From positions 558,001 to 622,000 of the forward strand of contig NZ_OY829290.1 of assembly GCF_963691685.1 (NCBI RefSeq): DNA of 64,000 bases, in the 5' to 3' direction. Positions 30,726 to 39,126 of this stretch are shown here, piece by piece. A program made the position numbers and the translations under genes. Below the pieces are notes generated by a model. It made no database searches. It worked only from the letters and a program-made list of their open reading frames with translations, and was not told the origin of the DNA. The number at the start of each line of letters is the position of its first letter. The first letter of the stretch is position 1. The stretch comes from Thalassovita sp. GTDB taxonomy: Bacteria > Pseudomonadota > Alphaproteobacteria > Rhodobacterales > Rhodobacteraceae.

Positions 30726-31865
30726 CTAGCGGGGGCGATGGACATGGGCGCTTTGCACCAGACCAAAGGCGCCCAGCAGCACCAGCATCGACGAGCCACC
30801 ATAGCTGACCAGCGGCAGCGGCACGCCTACAACGGGCGCCATGCCCATCACCATCGACATGTTCACCGCAAAGAACAGGAAGAAGGTCACCCCGATCCCA
30901 AGGATCAGAAGTGAGGAGAAGCGATCGCGGTTGGCAACGGCCGAGGCGACGCAGAAGATGATGATCAGCACATAGAGCACCAGGAGGGAGACCGCACCGA
31001 TGAAGCCAAACTCCTCAGCCAGGGTGGTGAAGATGAAGTCGGTGTGTTTTTCCGGCAGGAAGTTCAGCCGGGACTGCGTGCCCTGCATAAAACCGCGGCC
31101 GGTCCAGCCGCCTGAGCCAAGCGCAATCTTGGACTGGGTGATGTGATAGCCGGCGCCCAAGGGATCGCTGGCGGGGTCCAGGAAGGTATCGATGCGGCGG
31201 TATTGGTAATCCTTCAGCAGCTGCCACTGGGTGCCACGGGTCTGAAACACGGCTGTCACCAGACCAATGCCAATGCCGATGACGGCAGTGAAATAGCCCC
31301 AATGCACCCCGGCAAAGAACATCACAGCCGCACCACCAAAGACCAGCAGCAGTGAGGTGCCAAGGTCCGGCTGGTTCAGCACCAGCGCCGTGGGCAGCAG
31401 GATCAGGAACAGCGGCACCGCCACCCAGATCGGGTGCGAGACCTTTTTCATCGGCAGCCAGTCATAATAGGCGGCCAAAAGCATCACCAATGTGATCTTC
31501 GCCATCTCGGAGGGCTGCAACCGCATGAAGCCCAGATCGATCCAGCGCTGCGCCCCCATCCCGACGGAGCCAAAGAACTCCACAAACAGCAGCAGCGCCA
31601 GTGAGGCCAGATAGGCCACCCCCGCGACGTTGCGCCAGAACCAGATCGGCACCATGGCCACGACGAACAGCACCGCCATGCCTAGGCCGAAGCGTTTCAT
31701 CTGCGTCTCTGCCCAGGGTTGGAAAGACCCGCCCGCAACTGAGTAGAGCATCAGGAAACCGACCGAGCAGACCGCCGTCAGCAACAGGATCAGCGGCCAG
31801 TTCAGGTAAAACACCTTGCGCAGGCCCGAGGGCACGGTCTTGACGGCATACTCAAGATAACTCAT
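30726..31865 (-). CDS. rodA: Rod-shape-determining SEDS glycosyltransferase RodA
   Basis: The 379-residue product is a multi-pass SEDS-family peptidoglycan glycosyltransferase with the signatures GMGAQRWIDLGFMRLQPSEMAKI (spanning about residues 102-124) and GVPLPLVSYGGSSMLVLLGAFGL near the C-terminus. RodA polymerises glycan strands together with PBP2 during elongation. It is the last gene of mreBCD-mrdA-rodA and overlaps mrdA by 4 bp. Length and key motifs are complete. Confidence 0.97.
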   Translation of the reverse strand: MSYLEYAVKTVPSGLRKVFYLNWPLILLLTAVCSVGFLMLYSVAGGSFQPWAETQMKRFGLGMAVLFVVAMVPIWFWRNVAGVAYLASLALLLFVEFFGSVGMGAQRWIDLGFMRLQPSEMAKITLVMLLAAYYDWLPMKKVSHPIWVAVPLFLILLPTALVLNQPDLGTSLLLVFGGAAVMFFAGVHWGYFTAVIGIGIGLVTAVFQTRGTQWQLLKDYQYRRIDTFLDPASDPLGAGYHITQSKIALGSGGWTGRGFMQGTQSRLNFLPEKHTDFIFTTLAEEFGFIGAVSLLVLYVLIIIFCVASAVANRDRFSSLLILGIGVTFFLFFAVNMSMVMGMAPVVGVPLPLVSYGGSSMLVLLGAFGLVQSAHVHRPR

Positions 31866-33805
31866 GCGCGGTCACTTTCCCGCTTGAGGAACTCACGCCG
31901 TTCGCGGCGCAGCCGTTCCTGCTGTGCTTTCACCTTGGAACGTGCGGCTTTCGGGTAGGCCTCCAGCGGCGGTTCACCGTCGTAAAGGGCCTGTAGCGTG
32001 ATGTCGCGTGCGATTGGTGCTGCCGCGGTTGAGCCACCGCCGCCATGTTCGACAACCACGGCCACGGCAAACTTGGGATCTTTATAGGGGGCGAAGTTCA
32101 CAAACAGCGCATGGTCGCGGCGTTCCCAGGGCAGATCCTCGTTGCGGGTCACGCCACGGCGGCGTTCCTCGGCGGTGATGTTTCGGACCTGGCTGGTGCC
32201 GGTCTTGCCGGCAAGGCGCAGCTCATCCTCGATGATCCGCGAGCCATAGGCGGTGCCCTTGCGGTGGTTGGAGACCGAATACATCGCGCGACGCACCAGC
32301 CGCAGGTGTTCGGGGTTCACGTCCAGCTCTGCGTCCGAGGGTATCGGCTGTTCAACCCCGTTGATGGATTTCACCAGACGTGGGGCTAGGGCGCGTCCCG
32401 TTGCCATGCGTGCGGTCATTACCGCCAGCTGGATCGGGGAGGCCAGCACGTAGCCCTGCCCGATGGAGGCGTTGACAGTATCGCCCACCACCCAATCCTG
32501 ACCGTAGGTTTCCAGCTTCCAGTCCTTGGTCGGCGCACGGCCTCGGGCGATGGCTGACATCGGGATGTCATAGCGTTCCCCAAGGCCCAGCTTGCGCGCC
32601 ATTTCCGAAATTTTTTCAATGCCGACCCGCAGCGCCAGATCGTAATAATAGACGTCGCAGCTTTCGCGTAGCGAGGTCAGCAAATCCACCTGCCCGTGCC
32701 CGGCACGTTTCCAGCAGTGGAACCGACGGTTGGAGATTTCCATATGGCCGGGGCAGTAGACGGTTTCATCGGGGGTGACTTCCCCGGCCTCCAGCGCGGC
32801 CAGAACGGTGACCATCTTGAAGGTGGACCCGGGCGGGTAGAGGCCCTGCACCGCCTTATTGGCCAGCGGGCGGTATTTGTTTTCTGTCAGGTCGCGGTAG
32901 TCTTTGACGGAAATGCCGCGCACAAACAGGTTGGGGTCAAAGCTTGGCGCGGAGGCCGCACAAAGGATATCACCGCTTTCGCAATCCATCACCACGGCGG
33001 CGGCGCTTTCGCGGCCCAGCCGCGCCTGTACATAGTTTTGCAGCCGGTGATCGATGGTCAGCTGTAGGTTGGCGCCCGGCTGGCCCTCACGGCGGTTCAA
33101 CTCGCGCATTTCGCGCCCGGCGGAGTTCACCTCAACCTGCTTGTTGCCAGCCTTGCCGCGCAGGGAATCCTCCAGCTTGGCCTCAACCCCAACCTTGCCG
33201 ATCTGAAAGCGCGGGATCAGCAGCAGCTGGTCCGGGGCATCGATTTTTGACAGGTCATAATCTGACACCGGTCCGACATAGCCCGCGACATGGGCCATAT
33301 CCGGGCCCAGCGGGTACTGTCGGGACAGGCCCACCTCGGGCGTGATGCCGGGCAGGGCGGGGGCGTTGACGGCGACGCGGCTGATTGCCTCCCAACTGAC
33401 GCGATCGGCCAATGTCACCGGCCGGAAGGGCGCATTCTGCGAGATTTCCTTGCGCGCCTTGGCCAGCTCATCGGGGTCCAGTTCAATCAGATTGGCCAGA
33501 CGAGCGATCACCTGTTCGACGTCGCCGGCATCCTCGGGTACCAGAACAATTCGGTAGCTGGGTTCGTTTTTGGCGATCACCGCACCGTTGCGGTCAAACA
33601 TCTCGCCCCGGGCGGGCGGCAGGAGGCGCACCTTGACGCGGTTTTCCTCAGCCAGCAGGCGGAACTCATCGGCCTGATCGACCTGCATGTAGCGCATCCG
33701 CATGGCCAGCACGCCGCCAAAGGCCAGCTGGGCACCGCCCAGCAGCAGGGCGCGGCGGGTGATGCGGCGGGCGCTGTCGGCGCTATCGCGATTGTTGCGC
33801 TTCAT
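31862..33805 (-). CDS. mrdA: Penicillin-binding protein 2 (transpeptidase of the elongasome)
   Basis: The 647-residue product is a class B PBP. An N-terminal signal anchor (RALLLGGAQLAFGGVLAMRM) is followed by the pedestal domain and a transpeptidase domain with the active-site STFK (GSTFKM near residue 328), the SxD motif (ESCDVYYYDLAL near 385) and KTG (LAGKTGTSQV near 535). PBP2 cross-links peptidoglycan during elongation in a complex with RodA, MreC and MreD. It overlaps mreD upstream and rodA downstream by 4 bp each. It is complete and of normal length. Confidence 0.97.
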   Translation of the reverse strand: MKRNNRDSADSARRITRRALLLGGAQLAFGGVLAMRMRYMQVDQADEFRLLAEENRVKVRLLPPARGEMFDRNGAVIAKNEPSYRIVLVPEDAGDVEQVIARLANLIELDPDELAKARKEISQNAPFRPVTLADRVSWEAISRVAVNAPALPGITPEVGLSRQYPLGPDMAHVAGYVGPVSDYDLSKIDAPDQLLLIPRFQIGKVGVEAKLEDSLRGKAGNKQVEVNSAGREMRELNRREGQPGANLQLTIDHRLQNYVQARLGRESAAAVVMDCESGDILCAASAPSFDPNLFVRGISVKDYRDLTENKYRPLANKAVQGLYPPGSTFKMVTVLAALEAGEVTPDETVYCPGHMEISNRRFHCWKRAGHGQVDLLTSLRESCDVYYYDLALRVGIEKISEMARKLGLGERYDIPMSAIARGRAPTKDWKLETYGQDWVVGDTVNASIGQGYVLASPIQLAVMTARMATGRALAPRLVKSINGVEQPIPSDAELDVNPEHLRLVRRAMYSVSNHRKGTAYGSRIIEDELRLAGKTGTSQVRNITAEERRRGVTRNEDLPWERRDHALFVNFAPYKDPKFAVAVVVEHGGGGSTAAAPIARDITLQALYDGEPPLEAYPKAARSKVKAQQERLRRERREFLKRESDRA

Positions 33806-34341
33806 AGCTTATGCCCCCATGCATCCACTTCGCCGGGCGCCACGCGGCGCACCCCAAAGGCGAAATGCGCCAGGGCGGCCACAGCGGGGTAACAGACCAC
33901 GGACATGACCAGCTGGATCAGCGTCAGCCCCATCGGCGCCTGTGGCACGGCGGTCAGCGTCAGCACCAGACGGAAAGCCAGCATCACCGCCAGCAGGGTT
34001 GAGGCCACCGTCAGCCATTCCACCGCAAACCCCTGATCGCGCAGCAGGCGGGATCGTTTTTTCAGGGTTTGCACGGCGATCACCACTAGGGCAGCCATCA
34101 GCCCGGGGGGACGTTGCAGCATCAGATCCGCCATCAAAGCGATCAGCCCAACCAGATAGGCGGGCACGTAATCCGGGCGGCGCAGGGCCCAGGCAAAGCT
34201 GATCAGCAGGACCAGATCCGGACCGGTCCAGCGCCGGGGTGTGGTTTCCAGCGGCAGCAGTTGGAAAAAGATCACCGCAAGCGTGAGCGCGGCAAAGGCG
34301 CATTGCATCACCCAGGGTTTGGTTGGGGCGCTGTCGCTCAT
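33802..34341 (-). CDS. mreD: Rod-shape-determining protein MreD
   Basis: The 179-residue product is a small hydrophobic protein with about five membrane segments. Identification rests on size, hydrophobicity, motifs such as RRWTGPDLVLLISFAWALRRP and position between mreC and mrdA. MreD links the MreB cytoskeleton to periplasmic synthases as part of the elongasome. ATGA overlaps of 4 bp at both ends support coupled translation. MreD is poorly conserved in sequence, so the context carries much of the call. Confidence 0.92.
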   Translation of the reverse strand: MSDSAPTKPWVMQCAFAALTLAVIFFQLLPLETTPRRWTGPDLVLLISFAWALRRPDYVPAYLVGLIALMADLMLQRPPGLMAALVVIAVQTLKKRSRLLRDQGFAVEWLTVASTLLAVMLAFRLVLTLTAVPQAPMGLTLIQLVMSVVCYPAVAALAHFAFGVRRVAPGEVDAWGHKL

Positions 34342-35252
34342 TGGCTGACCTCCCCTTCCTCCGCCTCGGTGTCCGCCCGCGCCAGCGGCGCACCGCCGGG
34401 GGTGATCAGTGCACCGGGATCGCTGATCAGCGGCGCCGCCTGATTGCGCAGCACGCGTAGGAATTTCAGCCGCTCATAATCTGCCGACAGGCGCACCCGC
34501 AACCGGCCCGAAGGATCTTCGGCCAGATGGCCCACCAGAACGCCGGCAGGAAACACACCGCCATCGCCTGAGGTGATCACCCGGTCACCGGCGCGCACCA
34601 AATCGCCGTTTTCAAGGAAAGTGATCAAAGGCGCGGCGGTGTTGTCACCGCTGAGGATCGCCTGCTGGCCTGAGGGCTGAATGGTGATCGGGATCTGGCT
34701 GGAGGTATCGGTCAGCAGGATCACCCGCGCCGTGTTCTGACCCACGCCAGAGATGCGGCCGACCAGACCAATGCCATCCATCGTGGCCCAGCCATCAAGG
34801 ATCCCGTCGCGTGCGCCGACGTTCAGCAGCACCGACTGCCGGAAGGGCGAGCCGCTGTCGGCCAGCACCACGCCGGTCACATAGGTTAGTCGCGGGTCCA
34901 GCCGCACGTTGTTCAAATCCAACAGCCGGGCGTTTTCCTGCTCCAACTGCTGTGCGGCCTCTTTCCAGGCTTTCATCTGCTGCAATTCGCTGCGCAGTTC
35001 CTGGTTCTGCTCAACAATGCGCTGATAGCTTTGAAAGTCGCGCACCAAATTGACCATGCCGGTGACCGGCGCCATCGCCCAGTCAAAGGAAGGCACCACC
35101 TTATCAACCACCTGCGCGCGGAACCGTTCCACGCGGGGGCTGTCGATACGCCAGAGGATAAACAGACCGATCAGGCACAGGATCAGGACCCCTGTCAGCA
35201 AACGCTTCAGCGGTCCCAGATAGTCTTCGCTCTGTGAACGGTCCTTGGCCAA
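34338..35252 (-). CDS. mreC: Rod-shape-determining protein MreC
   Basis: The 304-residue product has one membrane helix near residues 17-30 (LLTGVLILCLIGLFILWR), a coiled coil near 70-105 and the beta-barrel domains of MreC (VLLNVGARDGILDGWATMDGIGLVGRI, then VITSGDGGVFPAGVLVG). MreC sits in the periplasm and activates PBP2-RodA. The start codon is TTG, with a GGGGG ribosome-binding site that is part of a hairpin with sequence just after the mreB stop. A 4-bp overlap couples it to mreD. Confidence 0.95.
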   Translation of the reverse strand: MAKDRSQSEDYLGPLKRLLTGVLILCLIGLFILWRIDSPRVERFRAQVVDKVVPSFDWAMAPVTGMVNLVRDFQSYQRIVEQNQELRSELQQMKAWKEAAQQLEQENARLLDLNNVRLDPRLTYVTGVVLADSGSPFRQSVLLNVGARDGILDGWATMDGIGLVGRISGVGQNTARVILLTDTSSQIPITIQPSGQQAILSGDNTAAPLITFLENGDLVRAGDRVITSGDGGVFPAGVLVGHLAEDPSGRLRVRLSADYERLKFLRVLRNQAAPLISDPGALITPGGAPLARADTEAEEGEVSQ

Positions 35253-35256
35253 GGTA

Positions 35257-35280
35257 CCCCCTTTTCAGGAAAAGGTGGGG
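35257..35280 (-). promoter_or_regulatory. Hairpin covering the mreC ribosome-binding site
   Basis: On the minus strand CCCACCTTTT pairs with AAAAGGGGG around a CCTG loop, with one unpaired A (nine pairs in all). The 3' arm contains the GGGGG that serves as the mreC ribosome-binding site before a TTG start. The hairpin fills most of the gap between mreB and mreC and lacks a T-run after it, so it is more likely a translational brake than a terminator. Confidence 0.5.
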
Positions 35281-35283
35281 AGG

Positions 35284-36330
35284 TTAGCTGTCGTAGTCAA
35301 TCGCGTGGCGCAGCTGCTTTTCGTATTCCAGCGCTTTGCCGGTGCCCATGGCCACACAGTTCAGGCTTTCATCCGCGATGGAAACCGACAGGCCGGTCTG
35401 TTCGCGCAGCGCCAGATCCAGATCGCCCAGCAGCGCGCCGCCACCGGTCAGCATCACGCCACGGTCGACAATATCAGCTGCCAGATCCGGCGGGGTGGCT
35501 TCCAGCGCGGTCATCACCGCTTCGCAGATCTGCTGAACCGGTTCGGCCAGCGCTTCGGCAACCTGTGCCTGGCTGATCTCGGTCTCTTTCGGGACACCGT
35601 TCAGCAGGTCACGGCCGCGGATCTGCATCGAGGCACCACGGCCATCATCGGGCATCCGCGCGGTGCCGATGGTGGTTTTGATCCGCTCAGCGGTGCTTTC
35701 ACCGACCAAGAGGTTCTGGTTGCGGCGCAGATAGTTGATGATCGCCTCATCCATGCGGTCGCCGCCAACACGGACTGAGCGGGCGTAAACGATGTCACCC
35801 AGCGACAGAACCGCCACCTCGGTCGTACCACCACCGATGTCCACAACCATGTTGCCGGTGGGGTCGGTGATGGGCATGCCGGCGCCGATGGCCGCAGCAA
35901 TCGGTTCTGCAATCAGACCCGCACGACGTGCACCTGCCGAGAGAACGGATTGACGGATCGCCCGTTTTTCAACCGGGGTTGCACCGTGAGGCACGCAGAC
36001 GATGATCTTCGGCTTGGAGAAGGTCGAACGTTTGTGCACCTTGCGGATGAAGTGTTTGATCATCTCTTCGGCAACGTCGAAATCGGCAATGACACCATCG
36101 CGCATCGGGCGGATCGCCTCGATCGAGCCGGGGGTCCGGCCCAGCATCAGCTTCGCGTCTTCGCCGACGGCCAGCACCTTCTTCACGCCGTCTTTGACGT
36201 GATAGGCCACCACCGACGGTTCGCTTAGAATAACGCCCTTGCCTTTGACGTAGACCAGCGTGTTTGCCGTGCCCAGGTCGATCGCCATGTCAGACGAAAA
36301 CAGGCCCGGCAGATTGTCGATGATTCCCAT
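35284..36330 (-). CDS. mreB: Rod-shape-determining actin homologue MreB
   Basis: The 348-residue product has the actin-fold ATP-binding motifs of MreB: DLGTANTLVYVKGKG near residue 17, CVPHGATPVEKRAI near 120, IGGGTTEVAVLSLGDIV near 160 and LTGGGALLGDLDLAL near 295. MreB filaments guide lateral wall synthesis and determine rod shape. The start at 36330 gives the conserved MGIIDNLPGLFSSDMAIDLG opening. It is the first gene of the elongasome operon; the 222-bp gap to rlmJ should hold the promoters of both. Confidence 0.97.
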   Translation of the reverse strand: MGIIDNLPGLFSSDMAIDLGTANTLVYVKGKGVILSEPSVVAYHVKDGVKKVLAVGEDAKLMLGRTPGSIEAIRPMRDGVIADFDVAEEMIKHFIRKVHKRSTFSKPKIIVCVPHGATPVEKRAIRQSVLSAGARRAGLIAEPIAAAIGAGMPITDPTGNMVVDIGGGTTEVAVLSLGDIVYARSVRVGGDRMDEAIINYLRRNQNLLVGESTAERIKTTIGTARMPDDGRGASMQIRGRDLLNGVPKETEISQAQVAEALAEPVQQICEAVMTALEATPPDLAADIVDRGVMLTGGGALLGDLDLALREQTGLSVSIADESLNCVAMGTGKALEYEKQLRHAIDYDS

Positions 36331-36552
36331 ATGGATGGTGCCCCGCGGTGGTGATAGTCCTTCAAATGCCGCCGATCCCCGTCGGAGGCAGAAACGCTTA
36401 TACGGGCCTGTGCCGCTTTGGGAAAGGGTGCATCCGGACCCGATCAGCGCCTTTTTGCCAAGGCTGGTCAATTTCGTGGCACTGGGGCAAGGATGGGGGT
36501 AAGGGGCAGGCCGCATCAGCGGGCCGGCCTGCGAAGTGAAAGGAAGCGCAAC

Positions 36553-37341
36553 ATGCTGTCATATCAACATATCTACCACGCCGGAAACCTGGCGGATGTG
36601 CAGAAACACGCGCTTTTGTGCCAGATGCTGGCCTATCTGACAGTGAAGGACAAACCGCTCAGCTACTTCGAAACCCACTCGGGCCGCGGCCTTTATGGGC
36701 TGGATGCGGCGGAGGCCGTCAAAACCGGGGAGGCTAAGGCGGGCATCGATGCTGTGGCCGACTTGGGTTGGTTTGATGCGGCACATCCCTACGAGCAGGC
36801 GCTGCAGACGGTGCGGGACCAGCACGGGCCGCGCAGCTATCCCGGATCGCCCCTGTTGGCGCGGCAGCTGTTGCGGGATCAGGACCGCATGTCACTGGCC
36901 GAGTTGCACCCGCAGGAACATGCGGCATTGGATGATTTGTTCCCCCGTCGGCAGGCCAATGTGGTCAAACAAGACGGCTATCAGATGGTGATGGAACGCA
37001 CACCGCCTGAGCCGCGCCGGGGCCTGTTGCTGATTGATCCGGCCTATGAGGTGAAATCGGAATATGACGCCATTCCCAGCTTCGTCGCCAAGCTGCATCG
37101 CAAGTGGAACGTGGGGGTGATCGCGATCTGGTATCCAGTGCTGACCACCGGGGCGCACAAGCCGATGCTCAAGGCGCTGGAGGCATTGGATCTGCCCAAG
37201 GTGCTGCGCCATGAGGTGTCATTTGGGCCGGCCCGCCAAGGCCACCGGATGGTTGGGTCGGGCATGTTTGTGGTGAACACACCCTTCGGCACAGAAAAAG
37301 AGGCCGCCCGGTTGAGCAGCCTCTACAACAAACTCAGCTAA
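36553..37341 (+). CDS. rlmJ: 23S rRNA (adenine2030-N6)-methyltransferase RlmJ
   Basis: The 262-residue product begins MLSYQHIYHAGNLADVQKHA, the RlmJ hallmark, and has SYFETHSGRGLYGL (SAM-binding) near residue 38 and YPGSPLLARQLLRDQDRM near 97. RlmJ methylates N6 of A2030 in 23S rRNA. The catalytic motif IV reads DPAY (near residue 162), where DPPY or NPPY is usual. The remaining family motifs look intact. The start at 36553 matches the family; a longer in-frame reading to 36418 is not supported. It is divergent from mreB and convergent with the zinc-ribbon gene. Confidence 0.93.
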   Translation: MLSYQHIYHAGNLADVQKHALLCQMLAYLTVKDKPLSYFETHSGRGLYGLDAAEAVKTGEAKAGIDAVADLGWFDAAHPYEQALQTVRDQHGPRSYPGSPLLARQLLRDQDRMSLAELHPQEHAALDDLFPRRQANVVKQDGYQMVMERTPPEPRRGLLLIDPAYEVKSEYDAIPSFVAKLHRKWNVGVIAIWYPVLTTGAHKPMLKALEALDLPKVLRHEVSFGPARQGHRMVGSGMFVVNTPFGTEKEAARLSSLYNKLS

Positions 37342-37344
37342 GGA

Positions 37345-38223
37345 TCAGCTGTCGCCCTGTTCGGCGCTCATCGCGTCGACCTGGGTCAGCAGCTTGCGCA
37401 CCTGTTCGTCCAATAGGGCGCGGCCCTGATCCACGATGGCGACATAACGCGTCATCGTCGGTTCCAGCGCGGGCACCTGCGCGCTGATGCGTGGGGCAAA
37501 GCTGTAGGCGGCCCAAAGCAATGCGGTCAGCAGCAAGGCCAATGCAAAGCCACGGCGGAAGCCGCTTTTGCCGCTGGCGACGGTGGTTTCCGGGCGCTCC
37601 ATCTCACCGGGCAATTCGTGATCGGCCGCTTCAGCGGGGCGCCGGTCCGAGGCCGCACGGAGGGAGGAGTTGATTTCGTCAATGTCGGGCAGCAGATCAC
37701 GACGGGAGACCGGCGTGTCATCCTCAGCCACCTCGGGCACAGGGTCTGGTTCGTCCGGCAGGCCCTTCATCCGGGCCATGCGCTCGCGCACCTGACGGGC
37801 GCGGCGGTCAGCTTCATCCTCTGGCTCACCAAGGCCCAGATCCGGCTGCGTTTCAATGCCGCCCTCTGCGGCGCGGGCACGGGCCTCACGCTCTGCCTCT
37901 TCGCGCAGCACCTCGGCAATCGACGGATCAAGCGACCGGCGTTGCGGAGACTGCGCAGTGGGTTCTGCGGGCGCGGGTTCCGGCTCTGGTGGGGCCTCTG
38001 GCTCTGGCGGGGCCTCCACTTCGGTCTCTGGCATCTCACCGGCGGTGGTTTCCGGCTCCAGCCCACTGGCGATCAGCTCTTCGCGCAGTTCCGGATCATT
38101 GTCGGGATGGTGCTGATACCAGGTGTTGCCGCAATTTGAACACTGCACATCGCGCCCGGCGTCCGGGATCACGTCATCCGGCACTTCGTACTGCGCCCCG
38201 CAATTCGGGCAGATCAAACGCAT
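37345..38223 (-). CDS. Zinc-ribbon (MJ0042 type) single-pass membrane protein
   Basis: The 292-residue product starts MRLICPNCGAQYEV with Cys5, Cys8, Cys28 and Cys31 forming an MJ0042-type zinc ribbon. A long acidic, Pro/Glu-rich middle section follows (residues 40-200), then one membrane helix near 228-247 (GFALALLLTALLWAAYSFA) and a short C-terminal tail. This layout, next to ftsE-ftsX in the opposite direction, is common in alphaproteobacteria, but the function is unknown. A link to cell division or envelope control is inference from position. A pair of GTTAAC motifs lies 45 bp upstream. Confidence 0.85.
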   Translation of the reverse strand: MRLICPNCGAQYEVPDDVIPDAGRDVQCSNCGNTWYQHHPDNDPELREELIASGLEPETTAGEMPETEVEAPPEPEAPPEPEPAPAEPTAQSPQRRSLDPSIAEVLREEAEREARARAAEGGIETQPDLGLGEPEDEADRRARQVRERMARMKGLPDEPDPVPEVAEDDTPVSRRDLLPDIDEINSSLRAASDRRPAEAADHELPGEMERPETTVASGKSGFRRGFALALLLTALLWAAYSFAPRISAQVPALEPTMTRYVAIVDQGRALLDEQVRKLLTQVDAMSAEQGDS

Positions 38224-38267
38224 TGGCTTGCCTCTCACACCTGCTCAGCTGGTCTGTCCCAGCTTTT

Positions 38268-38283
38268 GTTAACCTTCGTTAAC
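38268..38283 (-). promoter_or_regulatory. GTTAAC pair upstream of the zinc-ribbon gene
   Basis: GTTAAC occurs at 38268-38273 and 38278-38283. The TTAA elements are 6 bp apart, one less than in a canonical CtrA box. It may be a degenerate CtrA site or part of another promoter. The 225-bp divergent gap 38224-38448 otherwise shows no recognisable element. Confidence 0.3.
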
Positions 38284-38448
38284 ACACACCTGAATGGCGC
38301 AACTATATGGCGGAAAAGGCATTTGGAAAAGTGTAAAGCGTTTTGACCCTGTTCTGCGGTCTGGCACACAGCCGCCGTCCCGGTTTTTGGCGCATTGCAT
38401 CTGTGCCGAGGCTCGTGCAGAAAAGGCAGGCAAAAACGGGGGCAGCCG

Positions 38449-39126
38449 GTGATTGAGCTAGAAAATGTGGCCTATAGCTATGGGGGTGGTGAGCTTCTCA
38501 GTGAGATCTCACTCAAGCTGTCGCCGGGGTCCTTCCATTTCCTGACCGGGCCATCGGGTGCGGGGAAAACCACCTTTATGAAGCTCTGCTATGGCGCGCT
38601 ATTGCCTACGGCGGGTCACGTGCGCCTGTTTGACCGCGATGTGCGTCTGATGGACCGCGATGAGGTGGCGTTGAACCGACGCCGGATCGGGGTGGTGCAT
38701 CAGGACTGTCAGTTCCTGGATCACCTGCCGATTGCCGAAAACATTGCGCTGCCGCTCAACGTGTCGGGCCGCGACAACATTGATGAACTGGCCAACCTCA
38801 AGGAATTGATGGCCTGGGTTGGGTTGAAATCCCGCGCTGAGGCATTGCCGCCGGAACTGTCGGGCGGCGAACGTCAACGCGCCGCGCTGGCGCGTGCGGT
38901 GATCATGTCACCGGATGTGATCCTGGCCGATGAACCCACCGGCAACATTGACTGGGAAATGTCGCAGCGGCTGCTGCGGCTGCTGGTCGAGCTGAACCGG
39001 ATGGGCAAGACCATCATGGTGGCCACCCACGATATGAACCTGATCCGCGCCGCCAAAGGGCAGGTGCAGGCGCGGGTGCTGCGGATTGCCAATCGTCGGG
39101 TGCAGCTGGCGGGGGCGGATCTATGA
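38449..39126 (+). CDS. ftsE: Cell division ATP-binding protein FtsE
   Basis: The 225-residue product is an ABC ATPase: Walker A GPSGAGKTTFMKL near residue 37, signature LSGGERQRAALARA near 138, Walker B VILADEPTGNID near 162 and the switch histidine in MVATHD. FtsE with FtsX regulates septal peptidoglycan hydrolases at division. The likely start is GTG at 38449 (the sequence then reads as the conserved IELENVAYSYGG), with GGGGG upstream; in-frame sequence further upstream lacks conservation. It overlaps ftsX by 4 bp. Confidence 0.95.
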   Translation: MIELENVAYSYGGGELLSEISLKLSPGSFHFLTGPSGAGKTTFMKLCYGALLPTAGHVRLFDRDVRLMDRDEVALNRRRIGVVHQDCQFLDHLPIAENIALPLNVSGRDNIDELANLKELMAWVGLKSRAEALPPELSGGERQRAALARAVIMSPDVILADEPTGNIDWEMSQRLLRLLVELNRMGKTIMVATHDMNLIRAAKGQVQARVLRIANRRVQLAGADL

